DNA from: Actinacidiphila oryziradicis
GTDB lineage: Bacteria > Actinomycetota > Actinomycetes > Streptomycetales > Streptomycetaceae
Length of the DNA: 64,000 nt
Direction of reading: 5' to 3'
Assembly (NCBI RefSeq): GCF_005047355.1
Contig: NZ_SUMC01000002.1
Location: 248,001-312,000, forward strand
The position numbers and the translations under genes were made by a program. The notes beneath the pieces are model-generated. The model was not told where the DNA came from, made no database searches, and saw only the letters and a program-made list of their open reading frames with translations. Shown here in pieces: positions 26,672 through 33,912 of the stretch (positions are counted from its first letter, which is position 1; every line of letters begins with the position of its first letter).

Positions 26672-27787
26672 TCAGGCCGCCAGTGCACATTGAGGGCACA
26701 TGGCGGATCCTTCCGCCTCGGACGTGCCCTGGGGTGGGCCGAACATCGCTCGGTCGATCGCCCGCCGAGTTCGGATCGCGCTGCCGGGCATGAGGTGGGT
26801 GTACGTCCGGAGCGTGAACCCGGGGTCCGAGTGCCCGAGGTACTCGGCCAGCGCCTTGATCGTCTCCCCCGCGTCCAGCAGCACGGAGGCGTACGCGTGG
26901 CGTAGTGCATGCATCCCGTCGTCCGGAGCGGCAGCAAAGTACTGCGAGTTCGAGGTACGCGGTGGAATCACGCCAGCCGCCACGAGGGCCCGCTTCCAGT
27001 CGCCCTGGTTGAAGACGCTGCGGTTGTACGCCTTGCTCTTCACGTCCGTGAACAGCAGACGGTACGTGCGGAGTTCACCATCCGGCGTGCCCCAGGGCAG
27101 CACGACCGCTATGGGCGGGAACTCCTTCATCTGCGCCTTGAGTTCCTTGGCCACCCCGGGGGACATCGGTACGGACCGGATCCGGTTGCCCTTGGGCAGG
27201 GCGAAGACCATCTTGTTCCGTACGATCCTTATCTGCCGGTTGACGTGGATCTCCAGGCCAGCGAAGTCGATGTCCTCGACCGCGAAGCCGAAGACCTCGC
27301 CCTGCCGCAGGCCGCAGCCGAAGGCGAGCTTGCCGCCGCGCCGGAAGCGCTCGGGCAAGCCGGCGATGACCGCGTGAACGCGTTCCAGCGTCCAGGGCAC
27401 GATCTTCCGCTTGGTCTGCTTCGGCAGCTTGACCGTGCTGGACCGGCAGGGATTCCGGGTGACAAGCCCGTCTTCGACCGCCGCGTCCAGGATGCCGACA
27501 AGGACGTCGTGGATCCCGCTGATCGTGGACGCCTCCAGCCCCACCGCCTGGAGCTGTTTCACCCATGCCTGGATGGTGGACGGCTTGTTGAGGGTCCGGA
27601 GCTCGCGGCGCCCCAGGTGCGGCTCGATGTGGTTGCGAACGACGCCTTCGTACCTCTCCACCGTCGTAGGCCCTGCCGTGGCCGTGGAGAGCCACTGCCG
27701 GGCGTACAGGGCCAGCGTCACCTTCCCCGCCGACGGGTCGACGTACGTGCCGCCCTTGAGGTCGTTCTCGACTTCGGCAACCCGCAC
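26672..27787 (-). CDS. Tyrosine recombinase (phage-type integrase), probably N-truncated
   Basis: The 371-residue protein has a core-binding domain (about residues 25-125) and a catalytic domain with all five key residues: Arg in GCGLRQGEVFGF, the HALRHAYASVLLDAG box (His, Arg), His in LGHSDPGF, and the nucleophile Tyr in LRTYTHLMPG. It should integrate or excise this element at the 78-bp repeats. Coding sequence continues in frame above the GTG at 27787 (LNGDQRKENYETKAAADV) with no start codon before it runs into the mobilisation-gene fragment near 27838. The usual arm-binding N-terminal domain therefore seems lost. Confidence 0.85.
   Translation of the reverse strand: MRVAEVENDLKGGTYVDPSAGKVTLALYARQWLSTATAGPTTVERYEGVVRNHIEPHLGRRELRTLNKPSTIQAWVKQLQAVGLEASTISGIHDVLVGILDAAVEDGLVTRNPCRSSTVKLPKQTKRKIVPWTLERVHAVIAGLPERFRRGGKLAFGCGLRQGEVFGFAVEDIDFAGLEIHVNRQIRIVRNKMVFALPKGNRIRSVPMSPGVAKELKAQMKEFPPIAVVLPWGTPDGELRTYRLLFTDVKSKAYNRSVFNQGDWKRALVAAGVIPPRTSNSQYFAAAPDDGMHALRHAYASVLLDAGETIKALAEYLGHSDPGFTLRTYTHLMPGSAIRTRRAIDRAMFGPPQGTSEAEGSAMCPQCALAA
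26694..26701. promoter_or_regulatory. Possible integrase arm-type site near attL
   Basis: GGGCACAT occurs here and again twice near attR (35891-35898 and 35902-35909). Short direct repeats flanking both att sites inside the element fit arm-type sites for a tyrosine integrase. The binding is inferred. Confidence 0.3.
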
Positions 27788-27837
27788 GTCGGCCGCCGCC
27801 TTCGTCTCGTAGTTCTCCTTGCGCTGATCCCCGTTGA

Positions 27838-28228
27838 GACGACCGAACTGCGAGCCGCCGCCAACGAATTCGAACGGGCCACCCGCTCAAAGATCCGCGC
27901 CGACCACCAGCAGGCCAGCCAGCTCCGCTATGCGGCCAAGTAACTCCTCCACGAGGTCGGCGAAGGAGACGGCGTCGCGATCCTGCTCTCCAGACTGGTC
28001 CTGCTCGTCATAGCTGCAGCCCACTGGCACAACACCCGCCACCACGAACAGCAGACCGCCGCCACCCACCAGGCCCTGATCCACCTCCAGGCCGCCTACG
28101 ACCACGCCGCCAGCCGCCCCCTCGCCGACCTCACCCGTCGTGCGCCCTCGCCCGAGATCAGCCGCCGCTACGAGACCGTTCTGCGCCAAGCCGTCCCCGA
28201 CCACGCCGCTCGCAAAGAAGTCAGCTGA
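27838..28228 (+). pseudogene. C-terminal remnant of a mobilisation/relaxase-type protein
   Basis: The plus frame reads TELRAAANEFERATRSKIRA, meets a TAA stop at 27941-27943, then continues in the same frame with LLHEVGEGDGVAILLSRLVL, AAHWHNTRHHEQQTAATHQA and a clean end at 28226-28228. The Ala/His/Arg-rich helical composition resembles C-terminal parts of actinobacterial mobilisation proteins, but the family call is tentative. It lacks its 5' part and carries a nonsense codon, so it is not functional. Confidence 0.55.
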
Positions 28229-28345
28229 TTACTGACACGCTGAGGCACCAGATCGAAGACGATCCGCAGGTGGTGGTCCAGCCATCTGGAGCTGAGCTGA
28301 TTAAGGCCACCCCGGTGAGACAGAGGTGAGCCTTCGGTGAGGTCA

Positions 28346-29152
28346 TCATTTTCCGTCAAGATGCGCCGACCAGGTGTGAGCCGCGGCAGTCATGCTCCCG
28401 GTCCAGGAGTCGGGGTCCGCGCCCGCGATCTCATCCCAGATTCGGGTATTGGCCTTCGCGAAGGCCCTCAGAGCTGGCGGTGAGGCAATGTGCCACGAGG
28501 GAATTCGTGCGGCCCACGCTTCCGCTGACTCGGGCCCGTGATTTCCGGCGGCGATGAGCCAGATGACCCAGTAGGCCGCGTCGAGCCAAGCGGCTCCGCG
28601 GGTGGCCCAGCCCCAGTCGACCAGATGGACACGGTCGGTGATGAGCAGGTTGTGGCAGTTCAGGTCGGTGTGCAGGAGGCTCTCGCCCTCGAAGTACGCC
28701 ACGGCCGCCGGGTCGTCGACGTAAGACGCGAGGCGCTGTTCGGCCCGCCGGAGCAGGATGTCGGGGCAGGGGATGTCCCCGAGCTGTTGGAGTGCCTGGG
28801 CAACTTTGGGCAAGTCCGGTGAGCAGGGACCGTAGTCGGCGTGGTGGCCGTCGACGGTCTCGAAGCCGAGGATGTTCCAGCCGTCGGTGTCGATGTGCCA
28901 CAGGAGCCTGGGGGCAAGGGGGACGACGTACGGGTTGATGTCGGCCTCGCGCTGCTGGGTCCACACCCACCGGTGATCACTGCGCAGCCCCTTGAGGAAG
29001 ACGCTGCCGGTCGCGGTGTACACGCGGGCGGACAGTGCACTGTTCAGCCCGGCCGAGACCGCCTCCACCTTGAGGATCGGACCCGTCTCCGCTTCCACGG
29101 CGGCAAGGACAGGCTCGGGGAGGTCGTCGAAGGCGACGGATTGGGTTGCCAC
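28346..29152 (-). CDS. Aminoglycoside-phosphotransferase-like kinase
   Basis: The 268-residue protein has the kinase-like APH fold: FLKGLRSDHRWVWTQQREAD (ATP lysine region), catalytic loop LLHTDLNCHNLLIT (HxDxxxxN) and metal-binding DWGWATRGAAWLD. It should phosphorylate a small molecule or peptide. Start: the GTG at 29152 has GGAAAG eight bases ahead and lies after the hairpin at 29176-29210; a longer frame to 29215 would run through that hairpin. It follows the candidate precursor peptide on the same strand, so it may modify the peptide or give immunity. This is inference. Confidence 0.8.
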   Translation of the reverse strand: MATQSVAFDDLPEPVLAAVEAETGPILKVEAVSAGLNSALSARVYTATGSVFLKGLRSDHRWVWTQQREADINPYVVPLAPRLLWHIDTDGWNILGFETVDGHHADYGPCSPDLPKVAQALQQLGDIPCPDILLRRAEQRLASYVDDPAAVAYFEGESLLHTDLNCHNLLITDRVHLVDWGWATRGAAWLDAAYWVIWLIAAGNHGPESAEAWAARIPSWHIASPPALRAFAKANTRIWDEIAGADPDSWTGSMTAAAHTWSAHLDGK

Positions 29153-29175
29153 GATGACAGCTTTCCAGACGGGAT

Positions 29176-29210
29176 GGGGCTCTCCGGCGTGACAAGGGCC
29201 GGAGAGCCCC
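29176..29210 (-). terminator. Perfect 13-bp hairpin after the precursor peptide gene
   Basis: GGGGCTCTCCGGC pairs perfectly with GCCGGAGAGCCCC around a 9-base loop, 12 bases downstream of the peptide stop codon. No U-run follows on the minus strand, as is common for Streptomyces terminators. It may terminate, or stabilise the 3' end of, the radical SAM operon mRNA, with partial read-through into the phosphotransferase gene. Confidence 0.7.
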
Positions 29211-29222
29211 ATCATTCATGGG

Positions 29223-29357
29223 TCAGTTGTACGGGTTGTCGTTGCCGCAGCCGGGCTTGGCCGGCTCACCGAAGGTCTCCAGGTCGTCCAGGAAGACGAC
29301 CTCCTCGTCCGCCTCGGCAGGCCGAATGGGTGCGATCTGGACCGGGACTGGTGCCAT
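29223..29357 (-). CDS. Candidate RiPP precursor peptide (44 residues)
   Basis: An ATG at 29357, preceded by AAGGAG with six-base spacing, opens 44 codons beginning MAPVPVQIAPIRPAEADEEV, continuing with an acidic VFLDDLETFGEPAKP and ending GCGNDNPYN. An acidic leader followed by a short Gly/Cys/Asn/Tyr-rich C-terminus, starting two bases after the stop of a radical SAM/SPASM gene, is the classical layout of a ribosomally made, modified peptide. The likely core is residues 36-44 with one Cys (37) and one Tyr (43). It has one Thr and no Ser, which argues against a lanthipeptide. Product and family are unknown. Confidence 0.75.
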   Translation of the reverse strand: MAPVPVQIAPIRPAEADEEVVFLDDLETFGEPAKPGCGNDNPYN

Positions 29358-29359
29358 GG

Positions 29360-30475
29360 TCAGCTCCTTGTCTCTGTGTGCTGGCAGTAACTTGTGAGTG
29401 GTGCCTTCGCCTCCTGGTAAGCCTTGGCCAGCGGCCTGCAGACCCGGCAGGTGCCGGACAGCTGGCAGCCGGAGCAGCCACCGGTGCGAAGCATGAGGGA
29501 GTCGGCCATGCCGCCCAGTCGGGCAAGCCCTTGGACTCCTTCGGTCAAGAGCGGGATCTGCTGGTCACGGCCGACTTTGCAGATCGATGCCATGCCGAGT
29601 GGGTCGACGTGGAAGAAGGTGTGGCCCGCCGGGCAGCCCTTGAAGATCTCGCCCTTGTTGAGGTAGCCGGGCGCCTGCGCGGCCAGGGTCTCGCCGGTGC
29701 CGAAGTAGGTGGGCGAGATGTTGGCGTACTCCATGCTGCGGGCCCCGTAGCGCTGGGCCATGGCGCGCATCTGGTCGGCCTCGTGGGCGTTGTGCTTGGT
29801 GGTGATCAGCGCGAGTTCCAGCGGAATGCCCGCCTCGCGAGCGGCGCACAGGCCCTTCTCGACCAGCTTGAAGGCGCCCTTGCGCTGGGTCAGTGCGTCG
29901 AAGCTGTCGGCGGTCGCGCCGTAGAGGGAGACCGTGACCTTGCAGGGCCGTAGACGCGTCAGCAGGTCGAGCATCCTCGGGTGCGCGAGCCGCGAGCCGT
30001 TGGTGAGGATCTCGGTCATCATGCCCAGCTCGTAGGCGAGGCCGTACGCGTCTGCGAAGTGCTTGTCGATCATTGGCTCGCCGCCGGTGAGCTGCAACCA
30101 CAGGACGCCCGCGTCCCGCAGGATGTGCAGCAGCCGGACCTTGTCCTCCCAGGCCAGGCCCTGGAATTCCTTCAGGCCGAGGTAGCAGTGCTCGCAGGCG
30201 AAGTTGCACCCTTTGTTGATCTCGTACGAGGCCCGGCCGTAGCTGTACGGGGACGGGGCGCGGACCAGCACGGTGCCGGCTGCGGATCGTCCGGTGAGAT
30301 CCAGATCCCAGGCGCGGCAGACGGGTTCGACGAGCCAGGCCGGGCAGTCCTCGCCGGCACCGGCCGCGTGCTTCAGCTCCAGGTACTTCTTGAGCGGGAT
30401 CTTCAGCGCGGATGGCCTGCCTGGCCGGAGCACGAGGTAACCGTCCAGGAAGGGGCTGGCGATGAGGTCGTGCAT
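29360..30475 (-). CDS. Radical SAM/SPASM peptide-modifying enzyme
   Basis: The 371-residue protein has the SAM-cluster motif CNFACEHC (Cys90, 94, 97), a GGEP motif (131-134), and a C-terminal SPASM-type region with seven cysteines (281, 299, 334, 337, 343, 346, 364) to hold two auxiliary Fe-S clusters. The N-terminal 80 residues may form a peptide-binding winged helix (RiPP recognition element): IASPFLDGYLVLRPGRPSAL. SPASM enzymes install thioether, C-C or other crosslinks in peptides, so the 44-residue product of the next gene is the probable substrate. GAGGAG lies five bases ahead of the ATG. Confidence 0.88.
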   Translation of the reverse strand: MHDLIASPFLDGYLVLRPGRPSALKIPLKKYLELKHAAGAGEDCPAWLVEPVCRAWDLDLTGRSAAGTVLVRAPSPYSYGRASYEINKGCNFACEHCYLGLKEFQGLAWEDKVRLLHILRDAGVLWLQLTGGEPMIDKHFADAYGLAYELGMMTEILTNGSRLAHPRMLDLLTRLRPCKVTVSLYGATADSFDALTQRKGAFKLVEKGLCAAREAGIPLELALITTKHNAHEADQMRAMAQRYGARSMEYANISPTYFGTGETLAAQAPGYLNKGEIFKGCPAGHTFFHVDPLGMASICKVGRDQQIPLLTEGVQGLARLGGMADSLMLRTGGCSGCQLSGTCRVCRPLAKAYQEAKAPLTSYCQHTETRS

Positions 30476-30484
30476 GGCGACTCC

Positions 30485-31039
30485 TCAGAATGTCGTGGGC
30501 ACGGTTTCCGGAATTTCCGAACCGGCTGGAGGCGACGTGCTTGTATGAGCTGCGCCTGTCCGTACGGCATGTGCCGTGCCGAAGAGCAGACGTCGGCCTT
30601 CGAGACCGAGAGCGAGGTAGCTGTCGACGTCAGCCATGGCGGCGATGCGCGCCAGCGGATCGAGGCCGACGATCACGGCAACGTCCGACCGCCGGAGCAG
30701 GAGCCGTACCCACCGTGGGTGCGCGGGGAGCTGCAGTCCGTAGCGCGCACCGTTGGTGTGGAGGAGGACGTGTGCGGAGCGCGGATGGAGCGTGAGGCAG
30801 GAGCCTAAATCGGCCATCGGCTCCTCGGGTTCGGACATACCGAGAGCGGCGGCGTAGGACCGCATGCGTTGCTCGATAGTCCGGTCGGCGTCTTCAGCGC
30901 CGCGCGCCGGGGAGGGCGTCACCAAGACCATCCCTACCGGCGCGTTCGCCGGGTCCAGCCCGATCCATGTGAACGCGCTCAGCGAAACCAGCAGCCCGAT
31001 GGAGACGTGCGTGTCCTGTTGGGGTGGCGGGGTCAGCAT
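30485..31039 (-). CDS. Unknown protein of the radical SAM operon
   Basis: This 184-residue protein starts at ATG 31039, overlapping the end of the ATPase gene by seven bases, and ends nine bases before the radical SAM start. Segments include VSIGLLVSLSAFTWIGLDPA, ALGMSEPEEPMADLGSCLTL and YGLQLPAHPRWVRLLLRRSD. No signal peptide or catalytic motif is visible. I do not recognise the family. Its place between regulator and maturase suggests a dedicated role, for example as a partner for the peptide or enzyme. Confidence 0.7.
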   Translation of the reverse strand: MLTPPPQQDTHVSIGLLVSLSAFTWIGLDPANAPVGMVLVTPSPARGAEDADRTIEQRMRSYAAALGMSEPEEPMADLGSCLTLHPRSAHVLLHTNGARYGLQLPAHPRWVRLLLRRSDVAVIVGLDPLARIAAMADVDSYLALGLEGRRLLFGTAHAVRTGAAHTSTSPPAGSEIPETVPTTF

Positions 31040-31494
31040 GTGACCGCCGCCGTACGACGAGCAGCCGTCTCGGCGAGCATGAACACCGACCACACGGTCT
31101 TTCCGACGGCCTGCTCGTCGACTCCCCAGTCATCGGCCAGTTCGTCCACCAGTAGCAGGCCGCGGCCAGACGTGTCCTCCCACCCTGGCGTCCGGCGTAC
31201 GGGCTGCCCGCCCCCGAGATCCTCCACTTCGACGCGGAGCTGCTGTGCCGACGCAATGACGCGGAGTATGAAGCCGCATGACGCCGACGCACCGTGCGCG
31301 AGCGCGTTGGTGACCATCTCGCTGACGCACAGCCGAATGTCGTCCTGCCGCTCGGCAATGCCCCACCGGCCAAGCGCGTCGGACACAAAGGTCCGCGCGG
31401 CACCCACCGATTCCGGGGTGTCGCCGAAGGCTCTCTTGTCGGATTCGGGCGTGAACCGGCCGCTCGTGTGGTCTTCCGTCATGGTCGTCTGCAT
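31033..31494 (-). CDS. ATP-binding protein, anti-sigma-factor-like (HATPase_c)
   Basis: The 153-residue protein has GHKL ATPase features: N-box LCVSEMVTNALAHGASASCG, then VEVEDLGGGQP (Asp/Gly box) and TSGRGLLLVDELADDWG. Such single-domain proteins resemble SpoIIAB/RsbW anti-sigma factors and are numerous in Streptomyces. The ATG at 31494 follows a GGGGGA run. It is the first gene of the radical SAM operon and lies divergently from the XRE/TPR regulator. Confidence 0.85.
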   Translation of the reverse strand: MQTTMTEDHTSGRFTPESDKRAFGDTPESVGAARTFVSDALGRWGIAERQDDIRLCVSEMVTNALAHGASASCGFILRVIASAQQLRVEVEDLGGGQPVRRTPGWEDTSGRGLLLVDELADDWGVDEQAVGKTVWSVFMLAETAARRTAAVTC

Positions 31495-31622
31495 CGCATC
31501 CCCCTTGGGAAGCCGCTGGCTTCCTCGAAGGCGTTCAAGTGGTCTCACCCGCGTCCACTTGGGCGTGTCTCGCGAGCAGCAGCAGCTTCTCTCGGGGGAA
31601 CAGCAGCGCTTAAGGCCCATGT

Positions 31623-31643
31623 GATTACCCAACGTGGGTAATC
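31623..31643. promoter_or_regulatory. Perfect inverted repeat between the divergent ATPase and XRE/TPR genes
   Basis: GATTACCC, five bases (AACGT), then GGGTAATC is an exact 8-5-8 palindrome, 63 bases upstream of the XRE/TPR regulator start and 129 bases upstream of the ATPase gene. Its position suggests the operator through which the regulator controls itself and the radical SAM operon. Confidence 0.6.
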
Positions 31644-31705
31644 TGGCGGAGCGTTGATTTTCTGCAACGCTGTGCCAAGCGCCCTCGGAGGGAGGGAAGC
31701 CGGCC

Positions 31706-33022
31706 ATGCCCAGCTCAAAGGGGCCACACGAACTACCCGTCGCACTCCTGCGCGATCCAGAGATGGTGCGCGCTTGCCGGGCCCGTGACTTTTCGCTGAT
31801 CTTCCGCCTGGTCCAGCGGCGTGCGGGGATCTACCCCTCCCGGATTGCCGCACTATGCGGGATGACGCCGAGCCGCGTCGGCGAGATCATCAGTGGTCGG
31901 CGCAAGCTGGCGCACATCGAGGTCATCGAGCGGGTCGCCGACGGTCTGAGGATCCCGGGCGCCATGCTCGGCCTCGCCCACCGCGCCTGGGAAATCCCAC
32001 CCCGTGCCGTGGTCGCTGAGCCGGAGCGATCCGCCATCGCACCAGCAAACCGGGCGCAGCCGTCAAGCCAGTCTGAACGTCCCCGGCAGGACGACGTGCT
32101 GGCCCTTGTCGACGAAGGCCGCGTCACCCGATCAACCTTGGCCGCGCTCCAGTCATCCATCGAGGACTACTGGAAGCGCGATGACCAACACGGCGGTGCC
32201 GGCCTTCGCCCGGCCGTCGTTGGTCAGTTCCGGCACGCCCAGCTACTCATCGGCACCACCACAGAGGGCAGTCTCAAGCGTGGCCTGCAGTCCCTGGCTG
32301 CCGAACTGGCCCGGCTCGCGGGCTGGGCCTACTTCGACGCCCGCCAGTACAGCACCGCCCGCTCCTACTTCTCCCAAGCCCTCCGCCTGGCCAAAGACGT
32401 CAGCGACCGGCAGTTCATCGCCAACGTCCTGTCCTGCATGAGCCTGCAAGCCACCTACGACGGCGACCCGAACGACGCCGCTGCCCTCGCCTGCGCCGCC
32501 CAGGACACTGCCCGCGACACCGCGCCCTCTGCCCTGGTCATGTCGATGCTCCACATGCGCGAGGCGTTCGCACATGCGTCGTTGCGCGACCCGGCCGCCT
32601 GCCACAAGGCCATCGCCAAGGCCCACAGCAAGTTTGAACAGGCCGCCGGAGAAGGCCCAGCGCCTCAGTGGGTGCGCTACTTCGACGAGACCAAACTCAT
32701 CGTCGACACCGGCATCGCCCTCGCCCAGCTCGGCGAAGCCCAGCGGGCCGAACCCCTCATCGCCGAAGGCCTCCGGCGAGAGAAGGGCACCCAGCGGCGC
32801 GGCCGTGCCTTCCACGCGCTGTGGCTCGCCACCACCCAACTCCAGCAAGGCGCCCTGGACCAGGCCTGCGACACCGCCAGCATCGCCCTGGACCTGGCCA
32901 CCCACGTCGACTCGCCCCGCGTCGCAGGCCACGTCCGCGAATTCCACACCCGGCTCCAACCGCATGCCCGCGAAACACCCGTCATCGCCTTCGAAGCCCG
33001 CATGCGCGAAGCCTTCGCCTAA
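31706..33022 (+). CDS. XRE-family regulator with TPR-like C-terminal domain
   Basis: The 438-residue protein has an N-terminal helix-turn-helix (about residues 28-80: FRLVQRRAGIYPSRIAALCG, TPSRVGEIISGRRKLAH). A long helical region from about residue 170 with repeated Ala/Leu-rich hairpins is typical of TPR-containing actinobacterial regulators that bind peptides or small ligands. It is divergent from the radical SAM operon with a palindrome between them, so it is the likely controller. Its last four bases overlap the convergent NUDIX gene. Confidence 0.85.
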   Translation: MPSSKGPHELPVALLRDPEMVRACRARDFSLIFRLVQRRAGIYPSRIAALCGMTPSRVGEIISGRRKLAHIEVIERVADGLRIPGAMLGLAHRAWEIPPRAVVAEPERSAIAPANRAQPSSQSERPRQDDVLALVDEGRVTRSTLAALQSSIEDYWKRDDQHGGAGLRPAVVGQFRHAQLLIGTTTEGSLKRGLQSLAAELARLAGWAYFDARQYSTARSYFSQALRLAKDVSDRQFIANVLSCMSLQATYDGDPNDAAALACAAQDTARDTAPSALVMSMLHMREAFAHASLRDPAACHKAIAKAHSKFEQAAGEGPAPQWVRYFDETKLIVDTGIALAQLGEAQRAEPLIAEGLRREKGTQRRGRAFHALWLATTQLQQGALDQACDTASIALDLATHVDSPRVAGHVREFHTRLQPHARETPVIAFEARMREAFA

Positions 33023-33555
33023 ACCGCTGTGGCCTCGTCCAATAGCAGGTACAGAAGCCCGATCAGCGACCCGCTGCTAACGATCTCCCGCCGGTCGATC
33101 ATGCCCCGGATGTCAGCGAGCGGGATCCACTCGATCCGGTCCGACTCGTTCTTCTCCGTCGGCGGCCCCGCGTACGTGGCCGCGTCCGCACGAAAAACGT
33201 AGTGCTCGGAGTCAGTAATGCCGTTGGCCGGCTGCCCGTAGATCAACGGCTTAACGCCCTCGACCCGCCAACCGGTCTCCTCCTCGACCTCACGGCCCGC
33301 TGCCTGCTCAGGCGTCTCGTCGGCCTCGATCAGACCCATGGGCAGCTCCCACGCCCAGGTGTCCGTGATGAACCGGTGCCGCCACATCATCAGCACCCGC
33401 TTCTGCTCATCCACCACCGCCGTGACCGCCAGGTGCCGCATCCGTACGACATGGTGCTCCCAGCGCCGCCCATCGGGCTGCTGGACATCTACCAGCCACA
33501 GGTTGACCCAGGGATTGCTGTAGATCTGCCGCTCACCGTGGATCTCCCACTGCAT
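33019..33555 (-). CDS. NUDIX hydrolase
   Basis: The 178-residue protein carries a complete NUDIX box, GLIEADETPEQAAGREVEEE plus TGW, matching Gx5Ex7REUxEExGU. It should cleave a nucleoside diphosphate linked to another moiety; the DUF4916/ADP-sugar type is likely from the N-terminal WVNLWLVDVQQPDG. A related but deleted copy occurs at 36618-36712 outside the element. Confidence 0.88.
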   Translation of the reverse strand: MQWEIHGERQIYSNPWVNLWLVDVQQPDGRRWEHHVVRMRHLAVTAVVDEQKRVLMMWRHRFITDTWAWELPMGLIEADETPEQAAGREVEEETGWRVEGVKPLIYGQPANGITDSEHYVFRADAATYAGPPTEKNESDRIEWIPLADIRGMIDRREIVSSGSLIGLLYLLLDEATAV

Positions 33556-33912
33556 GTGTCCAGCCCCTCTCAGCCCGAGGACTCCAGCATCTCAGCTCCG
33601 CCGCTCGCATAAGCTCCCGAAACCGCGCCCATCACCCGCCGCAGTCACGAAGGGCTGATCGTGCGAGGCACTCATGCCGCAAGCGACCAGTTCTCGCGGC
33701 CCAAGACCACGATCTGCGGTTGGCGTCGCCTGCTGGAAAACAGCCGCCCGCTCCGTCCAGCGCCGGTTCCACCCCCCCCGCACCGGATTGGTCACCTCTC
33801 CGTAATTCCTGACACGATGTCACCCCTCCGGGCTAACATCACATCCGTAGCTAATCGGCTCATCTACCCCACCCTTCTCAGGCATCACTGGACTCTCAGG
33901 ACACTCCGACTC
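33556..33912. other. Non-coding spacer upstream of the OLD nuclease gene
   Basis: This 357-base gap has no convincing gene. It is less GC-rich than its neighbours, especially 33790-33910, and probably holds the promoter of the nuclease gene. Coding sequence could start upstream of 33913 (in-frame codons are open from 33661) but the added residues do not look like protein of this family. Confidence 0.4.

Noticed and set aside
26440..26700. tRNA gene as integration target
   Set aside because: No cloverleaf or T-loop motif is seen; the repeat is clearly the 3' end of a protein-coding gene.
29223..29357. Lanthipeptide or cyclophane (three-residue aromatic motif) precursor
   Set aside because: The core has no Ser or Thr for lanthionine formation, and the only core aromatic residue (Tyr43) is followed by a single residue.
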